Shown here in pieces: positions 35,953 to 45,768 of a DNA stretch of 64,000 bases (position 1 is its first letter; each line of letters opens with the position of its first letter). Source of the stretch: DATCLS01 sp035296625. GTDB taxonomy: Bacteria > Actinomycetota > Acidimicrobiia > Acidimicrobiales > VFJN01. The stretch lies in the NCBI GenBank assembly GCA_035296625.1, contig DATHAO010000011.1, positions 1-64,000 of the forward strand. The letters run 5' to 3'. Below the pieces are notes generated by a model that was not told the origin of the DNA, did no database searches, and saw only the letters and a program-made list of their open reading frames with translations. Made by a program: the position numbers and the translations under genes.

Positions 35953-36004
35953 CGACCGCCGCCCCGCCACGGGTGATGTGGCGGGCGGGGCGGCGGTCGG
36001 CCGG

Positions 36005-37639
<1,635 letters not shown>

Positions 37640-37763
37640 CGGGCATCCCCCTTGACCTGGTCGGCGTGCCTGGCAGCGTACGCCAGCGCCATGGACCGGC
37701 ACCTCTCAGACGGGGCCGGCGGTGGCCGTGGCAGAGTGCGGGGCCACGGAGCAGCCCGACCAC

Positions 37764-37769
37764 TAGGCT
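37764..37769 (+). promoter_or_regulatory. -10 element of the VTT/DedA-like gene
   Basis: TAGGCT, 10 nt before the ATG; predicts a leader of only a few nucleotides. Confidence 0.4.
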
Positions 37770-37779
37770 CGACCCCCTC

Positions 37780-38682
37780 ATGACGACCGACGCCCCCGAC
37801 GCCGCGCCGCCCGACCGGCGCCCGCCGCGCTGGGCGGTGACGCTGGTCGCGGTGCCGCTCGTCGGCATGATCGTCGCCAGCAACATCGGTGACGCCGCCG
37901 CCCCCGACCTCGTCGTGTCGCACCCCGCCCTGCTGCTGGCGCTGAACGCCCGCAACCGCAACCTCGTGCTGGTCACGAACCAGCTCGACGCCGTCACGTA
38001 CTACGGCATCGGCCTGGCCCGGCTGGTGGCCAGCGACCCGCTCTTCTTCCTGCTCGGCTGGTGGTACGGCGATGCGGCCGTCACCTGGATGGAGAAGCGC
38101 ACCCGCACCTGGGGCAAGACCCTGCGCGCGGCCGAGGGCTGGTTCCACAAGGCGGCCTACCCGCTCCTCTTCGTCGCCCCCAACCAGTACATCTGCCTGT
38201 TCGCCGGGGCGGCGGGCATACCGGTGGCGGCGTTCCTCGCCGTGAACGTGAGCGGCACGCTGGTCCGGCTCTACCTGGTCCGGCGGTTCGGCGACGCCTT
38301 CGAGGGCCCGATCGACGATGTCGTCGCGTGGATCGGCGACCACCGCGTGCCCCTGCTCGTGGTGACCGTGGGGGTGGTCCTGCTGTCGCTCGCGCTCGAG
38401 GCCAAGAAGGGCGAGACCGAGGTGACGGCGCTCGCCCACCTCGACGACGAGCTCGAGGAGGCGGCCGCCGAGAACGCCGCCCGCGCCGAGGGCGAGGGGA
38501 CGGACGCGACGCCGGCACCTGCGGACGACGACGGCCACGGCGCCGACGCGCCCGAGTCCGCTCCGCCGGCCGACCGTCGCGCCGGGTGGCCCGCCGCCGA
38601 CGACGGCCACGGCGCCGACGCGCCCGAGTCCGGTCCGCCGGCCGAGCGTCGCGCCGGGTGGCCCGCCGCCGACGATGACTGA
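37780..38682 (+). CDS. VTT/DedA-like membrane protein with repeated C-terminal tail
   Basis: A 300-residue membrane protein of the SNARE-associated (VTT/DedA) type by inference: a hydrophobic N-terminal helix (about 18-36), a reentrant-like region GWWYGDAAVTWMEKR, and the conserved C-terminal block FVAPNQYICLFAGAAGIP / NVSGTLVRLYLVRRFG followed by a last membrane helix (about 188-207). DedA proteins flip or handle lipids such as undecaprenyl phosphate and phosphatidylethanolamine. The last 60 residues are acidic, disordered-looking, and contain two copies of a 24-residue unit (DDGHGADAPES...PADRRAGWPAA pattern). Confidence 0.75.
   Translation: MTTDAPDAAPPDRRPPRWAVTLVAVPLVGMIVASNIGDAAAPDLVVSHPALLLALNARNRNLVLVTNQLDAVTYYGIGLARLVASDPLFFLLGWWYGDAAVTWMEKRTRTWGKTLRAAEGWFHKAAYPLLFVAPNQYICLFAGAAGIPVAAFLAVNVSGTLVRLYLVRRFGDAFEGPIDDVVAWIGDHRVPLLVVTVGVVLLSLALEAKKGETEVTALAHLDDELEEAAAENAARAEGEGTDATPAPADDDGHGADAPESAPPADRRAGWPAADDGHGADAPESGPPAERRAGWPAADDD
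38527..38670 (+). repeat. 72-bp direct repeat at the 3' end of the VTT/DedA-like gene
   Basis: Two nearly identical 72-bp copies start at 38527 and 38599 (GACGACGGCCACGGCGCCGA in each). They encode a duplicated 24-residue tail unit. Confidence 0.9.
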
Positions 38683-38723
38683 CAGGCGACGACCGACCGG
38701 CCGGGCTCAGCCGGCGGCCCTCG

Positions 38724-39074
38724 CTACCACGACGAGCGCTCTGTCCAGTTCGACCCTCCCGGGTCGTCGCGGGCGATCCGGGTCTCCGTCCACCCGCCCC
38801 ACACCGAGCCGCGTGCCGGGGCCGGATCGGCCCGGCCCCCGACGGCCCGCTGCTGGCCGCTCATGTAGCGGACCTGCGCCGGGCGGTCGCCCGACCGGTG
38901 GACGACGTCCTCGTTGGTGCCCAGGTACGACGACACGACGCGGGCGTCGGCGAGCACGGTGTCGGGTGTGCCCGCGGCGATGACGCCGCCCTGCTCGAGC
39001 GCCACGGCGATGGCGACGGCCCACTGCGCCGGCCGGTCGAGCAGCCGCTTGAGGGCGTACTCGGTGCCGGTTAC
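38724..39074 (-). pseudogene. relic of a LivG/LivF-type ABC transporter ATPase (C-terminal end only)
   Basis: Read on the minus strand, this stretch contains ALEQGGVIAAGTPDTVLADA and RVVSSYLGTNEDVVHRSG (together about 38889-39000), clearly the C-terminus of a Liv-type ABC ATPase. It parallels the C-terminus of the LivG domain at 11.5 kb (GRVVAVGPPAEVLADPAVLA, SYLGDD-x4-HRSG). Nothing resembling the Walker A, signature or Walker B regions precedes it: upstream the frame reads VTGTEYALKRLLDRPAQW and then meets a 22-bp palindrome. Beyond HRSG the frame runs on without recognisable sequence to a stop at 38724. It is probably a remnant of a deleted transporter gene and should not make a functional protein. 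Confidence 0.65.
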
Positions 39075-39088
39075 CCGACGGTAACCGG
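39067..39088 (-). terminator. 22-bp palindrome, probable typA terminator
   Basis: CCGGTTACC-CGAC-GGTAACCGG: perfect 9-bp arms and a 4-nt loop, about 140 nt beyond the typA stop. It could end typA transcription; a protein-binding operator is the alternative. It lies where homology to the ABC ATPase relic breaks off. Confidence 0.5.
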
Positions 39089-39227
39089 GCCCGCCGGCCT
39101 ACTGACAGCCCAGCGCTGTCCGTGGCGAGCCGACCACGCCTCCACCGTGTGCGGGACGGATCGGGAGGTGGCCGCAGGCCGGCGCACCTTAGGCAGCGAC
39201 CCGGTCCTGGTGCACTGCGGAGGGACG

Positions 39228-41069
39228 TCAGGCCTTGGCGCGCTTGGCGGCCCGGGCCCGCGTGGGCTGGTCGAGCACCACCTTGCGCAGGCGCACCGAC
39301 TTGGGGGTCACCTCGGCGCACTCGTCCTCCGCGATGTGCTCGAGCGCCTGCTCGAGCGACAGCGTGCGGGGCGGGATCAGCTTCTCGAAGCTCTCGGCGG
39401 TCGACGACCGGATGTTGTTGAGCTTCTTCTCCTTCGTGGGGTTGACGTTCATGTCGTCGGCCCGGGCGTTCTCGCCGACGATCATCCCCTCGTAGACCTC
39501 GACACCCGGCCCGACCAGCAGCTGGCCCCTCTCCTGCAGGCTCATGAGAGCGTGGGCGGTGGTCGGGCCGCTCCGGTCGGCCACCAGCGAGCCGTTGCGC
39601 CGGGGGCGGATCTCGCCGGCCCACGGCTCCATGCGCTCGAAGACGTGGTGGACCAGCGCCGTGCCGCGCGTCTCGGTGAGCAGCTCGGAGCGGAAGCCGA
39701 TGAGGCCCCGCGCGGGCACGACGTGCTCGAGCCGGACCCACCCGGTCCCGTGGTTGGTGATCTGCTCCATGCGGCCCTTGCGCAGAGCCATAAGCTGGGT
39801 GACCACGCCCAGGTACTCCTCGGGCACGTCGATGGTGACGCGGTCGACCGGCTCGTGGATGACGCCGTCGATCTCCTTCGTGAGCACCTGCGGCTTGCCG
39901 ACCGTCAGCTCGAAGCCCTCACGCCGCATCATCTCCACGAGCACGGCCAGCTGCAGCTCGCCGCGGCCCTGCACCTCCCAGGTGTCGGGGCGCCTGGTGG
40001 GTTCCACCCGGATGCTCACGTTGCCGACGAGCTCGGCGTCGAGGCGGTTCTTGAGCAGGCGAGCGGTCAGCGACTTGCCTTCGCGGCCCGACAGCGGCGA
40101 GGTGTTGATGCCGACCGTCATCGACAGGCTGGGCTCGTCGATCGTGATGACCGGCAGGGGCCGGGGGTCGTCGGGGTCGGCCAGCGTCTCCCCGATCGTG
40201 ATCTCGGGGATGCCGGCGATCGCCACGATCTCGCCCGGTCCGGCCGACTCGGCCGGCACGCGGTCGAGCGCCTCCGCCACGTAGAGCTCGGTGATCTTCG
40301 CCCTCTCCGTCGAGCCGTCGACCCGGCACCACGCCACCGCCATGCCCTTGCGCAGCGTGCCGCTACGCACCCGGCACAGCGCCAGGCGGCCGACGTAGGG
40401 GGATGCGTCGAGATTCGTGACCAGCGCCTGGAGCGGCACCTCGGGGTCGTAACTCGGGGCGGGGATGCGCTCTACGAGCAGGTCGAGCAGCGGCTTGAGG
40501 CCCTCGCCACCGGGCAGGCCGGCGCCGTCGGCGGGCTGCTCCATCGAGGCGCGGCCCTCCCGGGCCACGCAGTAGACGATCGGGAAGTCCAGCTGGTCGA
40601 CCTCGGCGTCGAGGTCGAGGAACAGCTCCTCTACCTCGTTGACGACCTCCTTCACGCGCGAGTCGGGCCGGTCGACCTTGTTGACCACGAGGATCACCGG
40701 CAGCCGGGCCTCCAGGGCCTTGCGTAGAACGAAGCGGGTCTGGGGCAGCGGGCCCTCGCTGGCGTCGACCAGCAGCAGAACCCCGTCGACCATCGACAGG
40801 CCCCGCTCCACCTCGCCGCCGAAGTCGGCGTGGCCGGGTGTGTCGACGATGTTGATCTTCACGTCGCCGTAGCGGACCGCCGTGTTCTTGGCGAGGATCG
40901 TGATGCCCTTCTCGCGCTCGAGATCCATCGAATCCATGACGCGATCGGCCACGTCCTGGTTCTCACGGAAGGCGCCCGACTGCCAGAGCATCTGGTCGAC
41001 GAGCGTGGTCTTGCCGTGGTCGACGTGGGCCACGATGGCCACGTTTCGCAGGTCGGCGCGGATCTGCAC
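39228..41069 (-). CDS. typA: translational GTPase TypA/BipA
   Basis: Ribosome-binding GTPase of the EF-G superfamily involved in stress adaptation and 50S assembly. The 613-residue protein (VQIRADLRNVAIVAHVDHG) has G1 HVDHGKTT at 15-22, G2/G3 EREKGITILAKN and DTPGHADFGGEVER, G4 NKVDRPD, and the BipA-specific C-terminal region (RGLIGFRSELLTETRGTA, NVNPTKEKKLNNIRSS). The start is the GTG at 41067-41069 because GGAGAGG lies 9 nt upstream; a GTG nine codons earlier has its ribosome-binding site placed worse. Stands alone, divergent from the DapA paralogue. Confidence 0.96.
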   Translation of the reverse strand: MQIRADLRNVAIVAHVDHGKTTLVDQMLWQSGAFRENQDVADRVMDSMDLEREKGITILAKNTAVRYGDVKINIVDTPGHADFGGEVERGLSMVDGVLLLVDASEGPLPQTRFVLRKALEARLPVILVVNKVDRPDSRVKEVVNEVEELFLDLDAEVDQLDFPIVYCVAREGRASMEQPADGAGLPGGEGLKPLLDLLVERIPAPSYDPEVPLQALVTNLDASPYVGRLALCRVRSGTLRKGMAVAWCRVDGSTERAKITELYVAEALDRVPAESAGPGEIVAIAGIPEITIGETLADPDDPRPLPVITIDEPSLSMTVGINTSPLSGREGKSLTARLLKNRLDAELVGNVSIRVEPTRRPDTWEVQGRGELQLAVLVEMMRREGFELTVGKPQVLTKEIDGVIHEPVDRVTIDVPEEYLGVVTQLMALRKGRMEQITNHGTGWVRLEHVVPARGLIGFRSELLTETRGTALVHHVFERMEPWAGEIRPRRNGSLVADRSGPTTAHALMSLQERGQLLVGPGVEVYEGMIVGENARADDMNVNPTKEKKLNNIRSSTAESFEKLIPPRTLSLEQALEHIAEDECAEVTPKSVRLRKVVLDQPTRARAAKRAKA

Positions 41070-41215
41070 GAGCTGGTTCCTCTCCGGAGGGGCCACGAGG
41101 GCGGACAGACCAGCCTACGGCGCTGCGAGCACGACCAGCGCTGGGTCGTCCCGGCCGGACCGCCGCCTTTCCGCCCGGACCGGACGCCTTCCGCCCGGAG
41201 CGGCGTGCGCGCCGC

Positions 41216-41221
41216 TAGCGT
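41216..41221 (+). promoter_or_regulatory. -10 element of the dapA-like operon
   Basis: TAGCGT with 7 nt to the ATG at 41229: leaderless geometry. An imperfect direct repeat (TTCCGCCCGGA at 41169 and 41190) lies upstream and may be a regulator site. Confidence 0.55.
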
Positions 41222-41228
41222 CCAGCCG

Positions 41229-41999
41229 ATGCAGCACCGCCACGCTCCGTACCGCGGCATCGGTGTCCCACTGGTCACGCTGTTCGACGACCACGGTGCC
41301 CTCGACGCAGGCGCCACGGGGCGCCACGCCGCCCGCCTCGTCGACGACGGCGTGGAGGCCGTGGTCGTCGCCGGGTCGACCGGCGAGGCGGCGTCGCTCG
41401 AGCCCGACGAGCGGCTGGACCTTCTCGTCGCCGTGCGCGAGGCCGTGGCCGGCCGCGTACCGGTCATCGCCGGGACGGGCGCGGCCTCGATGCGCCAGGC
41501 GGTGGCCCTGTCGCAGCAGGCGGCCGACGCCGGGGCCGACGCCCTGCTCGTGCTGTCCCCGCCCTGGGTGGACGACCCCCGCCCGTACTACGACGCCGTG
41601 ACCGGGGCGGTCGGGGTGCCGGTGCTCGCCTACCACTACCCCACGGCGTCTGCGCCGGGCATCCCCGTCGACGTGGTCGGCGACCTGCCGGTGGCCGGCA
41701 TGAAGGACTCGACCGGCGATCCGTCCCGCCTGGCCATCGAGCTCGACGCGATGCCCGAGGGCCTCTACACCGGTAGTGCGGCCGTGCTGCTGCAGGCGAA
41801 GGCCATGGGCGCCAGCGGGGCGATCGTGGCGCTGGCCAACCTCGACGTCGCCGGGTGCCAGCGGGCGTGGGACGGGGACGGCGCCTGCCAGCGCGAGCTG
41901 GTCAACGGCCACCGCAGCGCCGCGCTCTCAGGCGTGCGCGGCCTGAAGCGGGCGCTCGCCGCCCGGTACGGCACCTCGCCGACCACCCGCCTGGGCTGA
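41229..41999 (+). CDS. DapA/N-acetylneuraminate lyase superfamily protein (short dihydrodipicolinate synthase paralogue)
   Basis: A 256-residue class I aldolase-like TIM-barrel. It keeps GSTGEA at 50-54 (Ser for the first Thr of DapA), LVLSPPWVDD in place of PYYN, Tyr135 in AYHYPTASAPGIP and the Schiff-base Lys159 in AGMKDSTGD. About 40 residues shorter than the true dapA product at 32.3 kb and divergent in the substrate pocket, so it is unlikely to be a simple duplicate for lysine synthesis; a catabolic aldolase/lyase on a 2-keto acid is plausible. Probably in an operon with the dehydrogenase 41 bp downstream. Confidence 0.85.
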   Translation: MQHRHAPYRGIGVPLVTLFDDHGALDAGATGRHAARLVDDGVEAVVVAGSTGEAASLEPDERLDLLVAVREAVAGRVPVIAGTGAASMRQAVALSQQAADAGADALLVLSPPWVDDPRPYYDAVTGAVGVPVLAYHYPTASAPGIPVDVVGDLPVAGMKDSTGDPSRLAIELDAMPEGLYTGSAAVLLQAKAMGASGAIVALANLDVAGCQRAWDGDGACQRELVNGHRSAALSGVRGLKRALAARYGTSPTTRLG

Positions 42000-42040
42000 A
42001 GGCGCGGATTGACCGTTCGACCGACGAGGAGTGTGGACCG

Positions 42041-43063
42041 ATGCGACGACTGATGCTCGACGGGCCAGGCGCGCTGCGGTGGGAGGAGGCCGAGGAGCCG
42101 CGGCCGAGCGGGCCGGACCAGGCGGTCGTGCGCCCGGTGGCGGTCGCGACGTGCGACCTCGACGGCGCGGTCCTGCACGGGCGCTTCCCGCTGGCCGGTC
42201 CCTACCCGTTCGGCCACGAGGGCGTGGCCGAGGTCGTCGAGGTCGGCGACGAGGTCAGCACCGTGGCGCCCGGGGACCTCGTCGTCGTGCCGTTCCAGAT
42301 CTCGTGCGGCACGTGTGCGCCATGCCGGCGGGGCCGGACCGGCAACTGCGCCACGCATCCGCCGCTGTCGACGTACGGCATCGGCACGATCGGCGGGCTG
42401 AAGTGGGGCGGGCTTCTCGCCGACCTCGCCCTCGTCCCGCACGCGGACGCCATGCTCGTCCCGCTGCCCGACGGCGTGGCGCCGGCCGTGGTCGCCAGCG
42501 CCAGCGACAACATCCCCGACGCCTTTCGGACGGTCGGGCCCCAGCTGGCCGCCGAGCCGGGGGGCGAGGTGCTGGTCGTGGGCGGCGGCGGGAGCACGTC
42601 GATCGGCCTGTACGCCGCTGGCCTGGCCGTCGCGCTCGGCGCCGGGCGGGTCGTGTACCACGACCACGACCACGACCGGCTGGCCGTCGCCACCGCGCTC
42701 GGCGCCGAAGCGGTGGAGGGGACGCACCCGGCCCGGCTCGGGGCGTTCCCGATCACGGTCGACGCCGGCGGCACGCCCGACGCGCTGCACACCGCGCTCG
42801 ACGCCACGGCGTTCGACGGCACGTGCACGAGCGCGTCGGTCTACCTCGAGGACCCCACGATGCCGCTGTTTCGCATGTACTCGCGGTGCTGCACGTTCCA
42901 CACCGGCCGGGCGCACGTCCGCCCGGCCATCCCCGCCGTACTCGACCTCGTGGCGGCCGGGCGCTTCGACCCGTCGCTCGTGACCTCGGCCGTCGTGCCC
43001 TGGGACGAGGCCCCGGCCGCCCTCGCGGATCCGCCCCTCAAACTGGTGGCAACCCGGGCCTGA
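42041..43063 (+). CDS. zinc-dependent alcohol dehydrogenase family protein
   Basis: A 340-residue medium-chain dehydrogenase/reductase. Catalytic-zinc ligands Cys38 and His59-Glu60 (FGHEGVAEV), structural-zinc cysteines 89, 92, 95 and 103 (CGTCAPC-x7-C), and a Rossmann nucleotide motif VLVVGGGGSTSIGLYAAGLA. The C-terminal half includes ITVDAGGTPDAL and a Cys pair in YSRCCTFHTGRAHVRP. Substrate unknown. A GAGGAG ribosome-binding site precedes the ATG. Downstream of the DapA paralogue on the same strand, suggesting a two-gene pathway in which an aldolase-type product is reduced or oxidised. Convergent with the acyl-CoA ligase, 20 bp apart. Confidence 0.88.
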   Translation: MRRLMLDGPGALRWEEAEEPRPSGPDQAVVRPVAVATCDLDGAVLHGRFPLAGPYPFGHEGVAEVVEVGDEVSTVAPGDLVVVPFQISCGTCAPCRRGRTGNCATHPPLSTYGIGTIGGLKWGGLLADLALVPHADAMLVPLPDGVAPAVVASASDNIPDAFRTVGPQLAAEPGGEVLVVGGGGSTSIGLYAAGLAVALGAGRVVYHDHDHDRLAVATALGAEAVEGTHPARLGAFPITVDAGGTPDALHTALDATAFDGTCTSASVYLEDPTMPLFRMYSRCCTFHTGRAHVRPAIPAVLDLVAAGRFDPSLVTSAVVPWDEAPAALADPPLKLVATRA

Positions 43064-43083
43064 CCCTGGCCGCCGCTCGCCCG

Positions 43084-44628
43084 TCAGCCCCCGAGCCGGT
43101 CCCGCAGCGCGAACTTCACGACCTTGCCCGACGGGTTGCGGGGCAGGGCGTCGACGACCTCGAGCTGCTCGGGCAGCTTGCGGGTGATCAGTCCCGCCTC
43201 GCGCAGGTGGCGGCACACTTCGGGCAGGTCGATGTCGGGGGCGCCGGTGGTGGTCACCACGACCGCGCACACCCGCTCGCCCCGCTCGGCGTCGGGCACG
43301 CCGACCACGGCCACGTCGGCGACCCGGGGGTGGGTGAAGAGCAGGTCCTCGACCTCCTTGGCCGAGATGTTCTCGCCCTTGCGGATGATCACGTCCTTCA
43401 AGCGCCCGGTGATCGTGAGGTTGCCGGCCTCGTCGACACGCCCGAGGTCGCCGGTGCGGAACCAGCCTTCGTCGTCGAACGCCGCGGCGTCGAGCGCCGA
43501 ATCGAGGTAGCCGAGCGTCACCTGCGGTCCTTTCGCCCGAACCTCGCCCTCCTCCCCGATGCCGGCCTCCTTGCCCTCGAGCGTGACGATCCGCAGCCGG
43601 GCGCCGGTGACGGCCGGGCCTTCGGTCTCGGCCAGCACCTCGTCGCTGGCGTCAGCGTCGTTCATCGTGAGGATCGGCGCCTCGGTCATGCCGTAGCCCG
43701 ACACGACGCCGGCACCGCCGAACGCCGCCTTGATGTCGTAGTGGAGCTGGGGCGGCTTCGGGGCGCCCCCGCCCGGAAACGTGCGCACGTGGGGGAACAG
43801 CGGCTCGCCCTCGGGCAGGGCCCGCTGGGCGGCCAGGTACACCTGATGGAAGAAGGTGCCCGCGCCGGCCTGGGTGACGTGCTCACGGCGCAGCAGCTCG
43901 ATCGTCGTGTCGGGGTCGAACGCCTCGGACAGCACGAACGTGAGCCCGTAGGCAACCGCGGCGTACAGGTAGAGGCCGCCGGCCACGTGCGTGATCGGGA
44001 ACACGAGGGCGAAGCGGTCGTCCTCGGCGAGGTGCAGCCGCTCGGACATGCCCACCGACGCCGCCCGCAGCGACCGGTCGCCGTGCTTCGCGCCCTTGGG
44101 CTCGGCCGTCGTGCCGGAGGTGTAGTACACGAACCGGACCGGCACGTCGCCCTCGGCCCGGGCGTCGTCGGCGGGCGGCGGCGGCAGCGTCGCCGGATCA
44201 CCCTCGGGCAGGTCGCGCCCGCAGGGCAGCGTCCGGGTGGCGGTGCCTTCGGTGACCGAACCGGCGAGCGCCGCGTAGTCGTAGCCCTTCCAGGTACCGG
44301 GCGTGACCAGCAGGGCTGGATGCGCCTGGCGGACGATGAAGCCGACCTCGCGCTCGCGGTAGATCGGGAGGATGGGGTTCTGTACGGCGCCCAGGCGCCG
44401 CAGGGCGCCGAAGAGCACCATGGCCTCGAGCCACGTGGGAAGGATCCACGACACGACCGTGCCGTCGCGCACCCCCTCGGCCGCCAGACCGGCCGCGACG
44501 CGTTCGCACCGGTCGCGGTAGGCGCCGAAGGTGAGGCGGGTCCCGGCCTCGTCGACGGCCATCTCTCGCTCGGGCGTCTCGTCGGCCCGGCGGGCGATCA
44601 AGGCCCAGATGTCGGTTGCCTCGAGCAC
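43084..44628 (-). CDS. acyl-CoA ligase (AMP-binding)
   Basis: A 514-residue ANL ligase. P-loop YTSGTTAEPKG at 169-179, SGYGMTEAPI, RTGDLGRVDEAGNLTITGR, KDVIIRKGENISAKEVED, and the catalytic Lys in PRNPSGKVVKFALRD. The pattern is closest to cyclohexanecarboxylate/fatty acid-CoA ligases. The start is a GTG (44626-44628) with GGGAGGGG in front. Only 17 nt upstream lies a palindrome that also contains the likely -10, so it appears repressor-controlled. It lies downstream of dapB on the same strand but has its own promoter. Confidence 0.9.
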   Translation of the reverse strand: MLEATDIWALIARRADETPEREMAVDEAGTRLTFGAYRDRCERVAAGLAAEGVRDGTVVSWILPTWLEAMVLFGALRRLGAVQNPILPIYREREVGFIVRQAHPALLVTPGTWKGYDYAALAGSVTEGTATRTLPCGRDLPEGDPATLPPPPADDARAEGDVPVRFVYYTSGTTAEPKGAKHGDRSLRAASVGMSERLHLAEDDRFALVFPITHVAGGLYLYAAVAYGLTFVLSEAFDPDTTIELLRREHVTQAGAGTFFHQVYLAAQRALPEGEPLFPHVRTFPGGGAPKPPQLHYDIKAAFGGAGVVSGYGMTEAPILTMNDADASDEVLAETEGPAVTGARLRIVTLEGKEAGIGEEGEVRAKGPQVTLGYLDSALDAAAFDDEGWFRTGDLGRVDEAGNLTITGRLKDVIIRKGENISAKEVEDLLFTHPRVADVAVVGVPDAERGERVCAVVVTTTGAPDIDLPEVCRHLREAGLITRKLPEQLEVVDALPRNPSGKVVKFALRDRLGG

Positions 44629-44644
44629 GGTCCCCTCCCGTTTT

Positions 44645-44659
44645 CTGACGCTACGTCAG
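44645..44659 (-). promoter_or_regulatory. operator-like palindrome over the acyl-CoA ligase promoter
   Basis: CTGACG-TAG-CGTCAG (minus strand) is a perfect inverted repeat. Its centre contains TAGCGT (44648-44653), a good -10 whose start point would lie about 12-15 nt before the GTG. A repressor bound here would cover the -10. TetR-family control is an inference from palindrome type and gene function. Confidence 0.6.
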
Positions 44660-44689
44660 GAGAGTAGCGCCGCCGTGCTGGGCGAATGG

Positions 44690-45481
44690 CTACAGGCCGA
44701 GCAGCTCGTCGAGGCCGATCGTCAGGCCCGGCCGCTCGCCCACCTGCTTGACGGCCAGCACGACGCCCGGCATGAAGCTCGACCGGTCGTAGCTGTCGTG
44801 GCGGATCGTGAGAGACTGGCCGGTCGTGCCGAGCAGCACCTCCTGGTGGGCGACGAGCCCCCGCAGGCGCACCGAGTGCAGGGGGATGCCGGCCGGGCCA
44901 CGGGCGCCGCGGGCGCCGGGCAGCACGGCGTTGGTGGTGGGGTCGTCGTTCCACTGGTCGGACGACGCAGCCATGCGCCGAGCCGTGATCATCGCCGTGC
45001 CCGACGGGGCGTCGACCTTCTGGTCGTGGTGCAGCTCGATGATCTCGGCGGTCTCGAAGTAGGGCGCGGCCAGTTCGGCGAAGCGCATCATGAGCACGGC
45101 GCCGATGGCGAAGTTCGGAGCGACCAGGCAGTTCGACGTGGTGAACGCCTTGCGGATCTGCGCGAAGTCGTCCTCGCCGAACCCGCTCGTGCCCACCACG
45201 GCATGCACGCCGTTCTCGGCGGCCCACGCCACGTTGGCCCGGGCGGCGTCGACGAGCGTGAAGTCGACGACCACGCCGACGCCCCGGTCGACGAGCACCG
45301 ACGGATCGGCGTCGACCGTCACGCCGGGCACGTCCACGCCGGTGGCGTGCTGCAGGTCGAACCCGGCGTGGTGGGGGTCGATGGCGCCCACCAGCTCGAG
45401 CTCGGGATCGTCGGCCACGGCCCGGCACACGAGGCTGCCCATGCGCCCGGTGGCCCCGAAGACTGCGACACGGATCGTCAT
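44690..45481 (-). CDS. dapB: 4-hydroxy-tetrahydrodipicolinate reductase
   Basis: NAD(P)H-dependent reductase, second committed step of the DAP pathway. The 263-residue protein has the dinucleotide motif FGATGRMG at 8-15, VVDFT, APNFAIGAVLMMRF and the family signature ELHHDQKVDAPSGTA. ATG at 45479-45481; a TAGGGT element 8 nt upstream may be its -10, or AGGG may serve as a weak ribosome-binding site. The frame runs upstream over non-homologous sequence. Other dap genes lie at both ends of the window. Confidence 0.95.
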   Translation of the reverse strand: MTIRVAVFGATGRMGSLVCRAVADDPELELVGAIDPHHAGFDLQHATGVDVPGVTVDADPSVLVDRGVGVVVDFTLVDAARANVAWAAENGVHAVVGTSGFGEDDFAQIRKAFTTSNCLVAPNFAIGAVLMMRFAELAAPYFETAEIIELHHDQKVDAPSGTAMITARRMAASSDQWNDDPTTNAVLPGARGARGPAGIPLHSVRLRGLVAHQEVLLGTTGQSLTIRHDSYDRSSFMPGVVLAVKQVGERPGLTIGLDELLGL

Positions 45482-45489
45482 GCGGCGCG

Positions 45490-45495
45490 ACCCTA
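45490..45495 (-). promoter_or_regulatory. -10 element of dapB
   Basis: TAGGGT on the minus strand with 8 nt to the ATG. Confidence 0.4.
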
Positions 45496-45675
45496 CCGGG
45501 CGGGCCGGCGCCGCCCGGGCCCTGACCTGCGGTCGGCCCCGGACGGCGTCCCGAGCAGCCGGGGGCGGCGGCGCGGCCGGCGGAGGGCAGCCGGCGGGAC
45601 GCCGCAGGGACGCCCGACCGACCGTCAGCGCCGCATAGGTCGATGCTGACGTGTGTTGCGACGGTGCCCGGGCCG

Positions 45676-45681
45676 TAGGGT
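45676..45681 (+). promoter_or_regulatory. -10 element of the ABC-F gene
   Basis: TAGGGT followed 6 nt later by GTG-GAG-TGA, a possible leaderless two-codon open frame. It would give the ABC-F mRNA a leader of about 80 nt. Confidence 0.45.
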
Positions 45682-45713
45682 GGCGCCGTGGAGTGACACG
45701 GCACCTCTGGCAC

Positions 45714-45734
45714 CGCGCCCGCCCGGTGGGCGCG
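45714..45734 (+). promoter_or_regulatory. leader hairpin of the ABC-F gene
   Basis: CGCGCCC/GGGCGCG, a perfect 7-bp stem with a 7-nt loop, between the mini-frame at 45688 and the ABC-F start at 45769. Attenuation of the kind known for antibiotic-resistance ABC-F genes is possible but unproven. Confidence 0.35.
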
Positions 45735-45768
45735 CTCGTCCGCCCCGCCGACCCCCGGAGCTGCCCCC

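Larger units (their letters stand above)
38683..39227. other. 545-bp stretch without an intact gene
   Basis: Between the VTT/DedA-like gene and typA. It holds the ABC ATPase relic and a perfect hairpin at 39067-39088. I see no intact gene, RNA gene or mobile-element end in the remainder. Confidence 0.6.
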
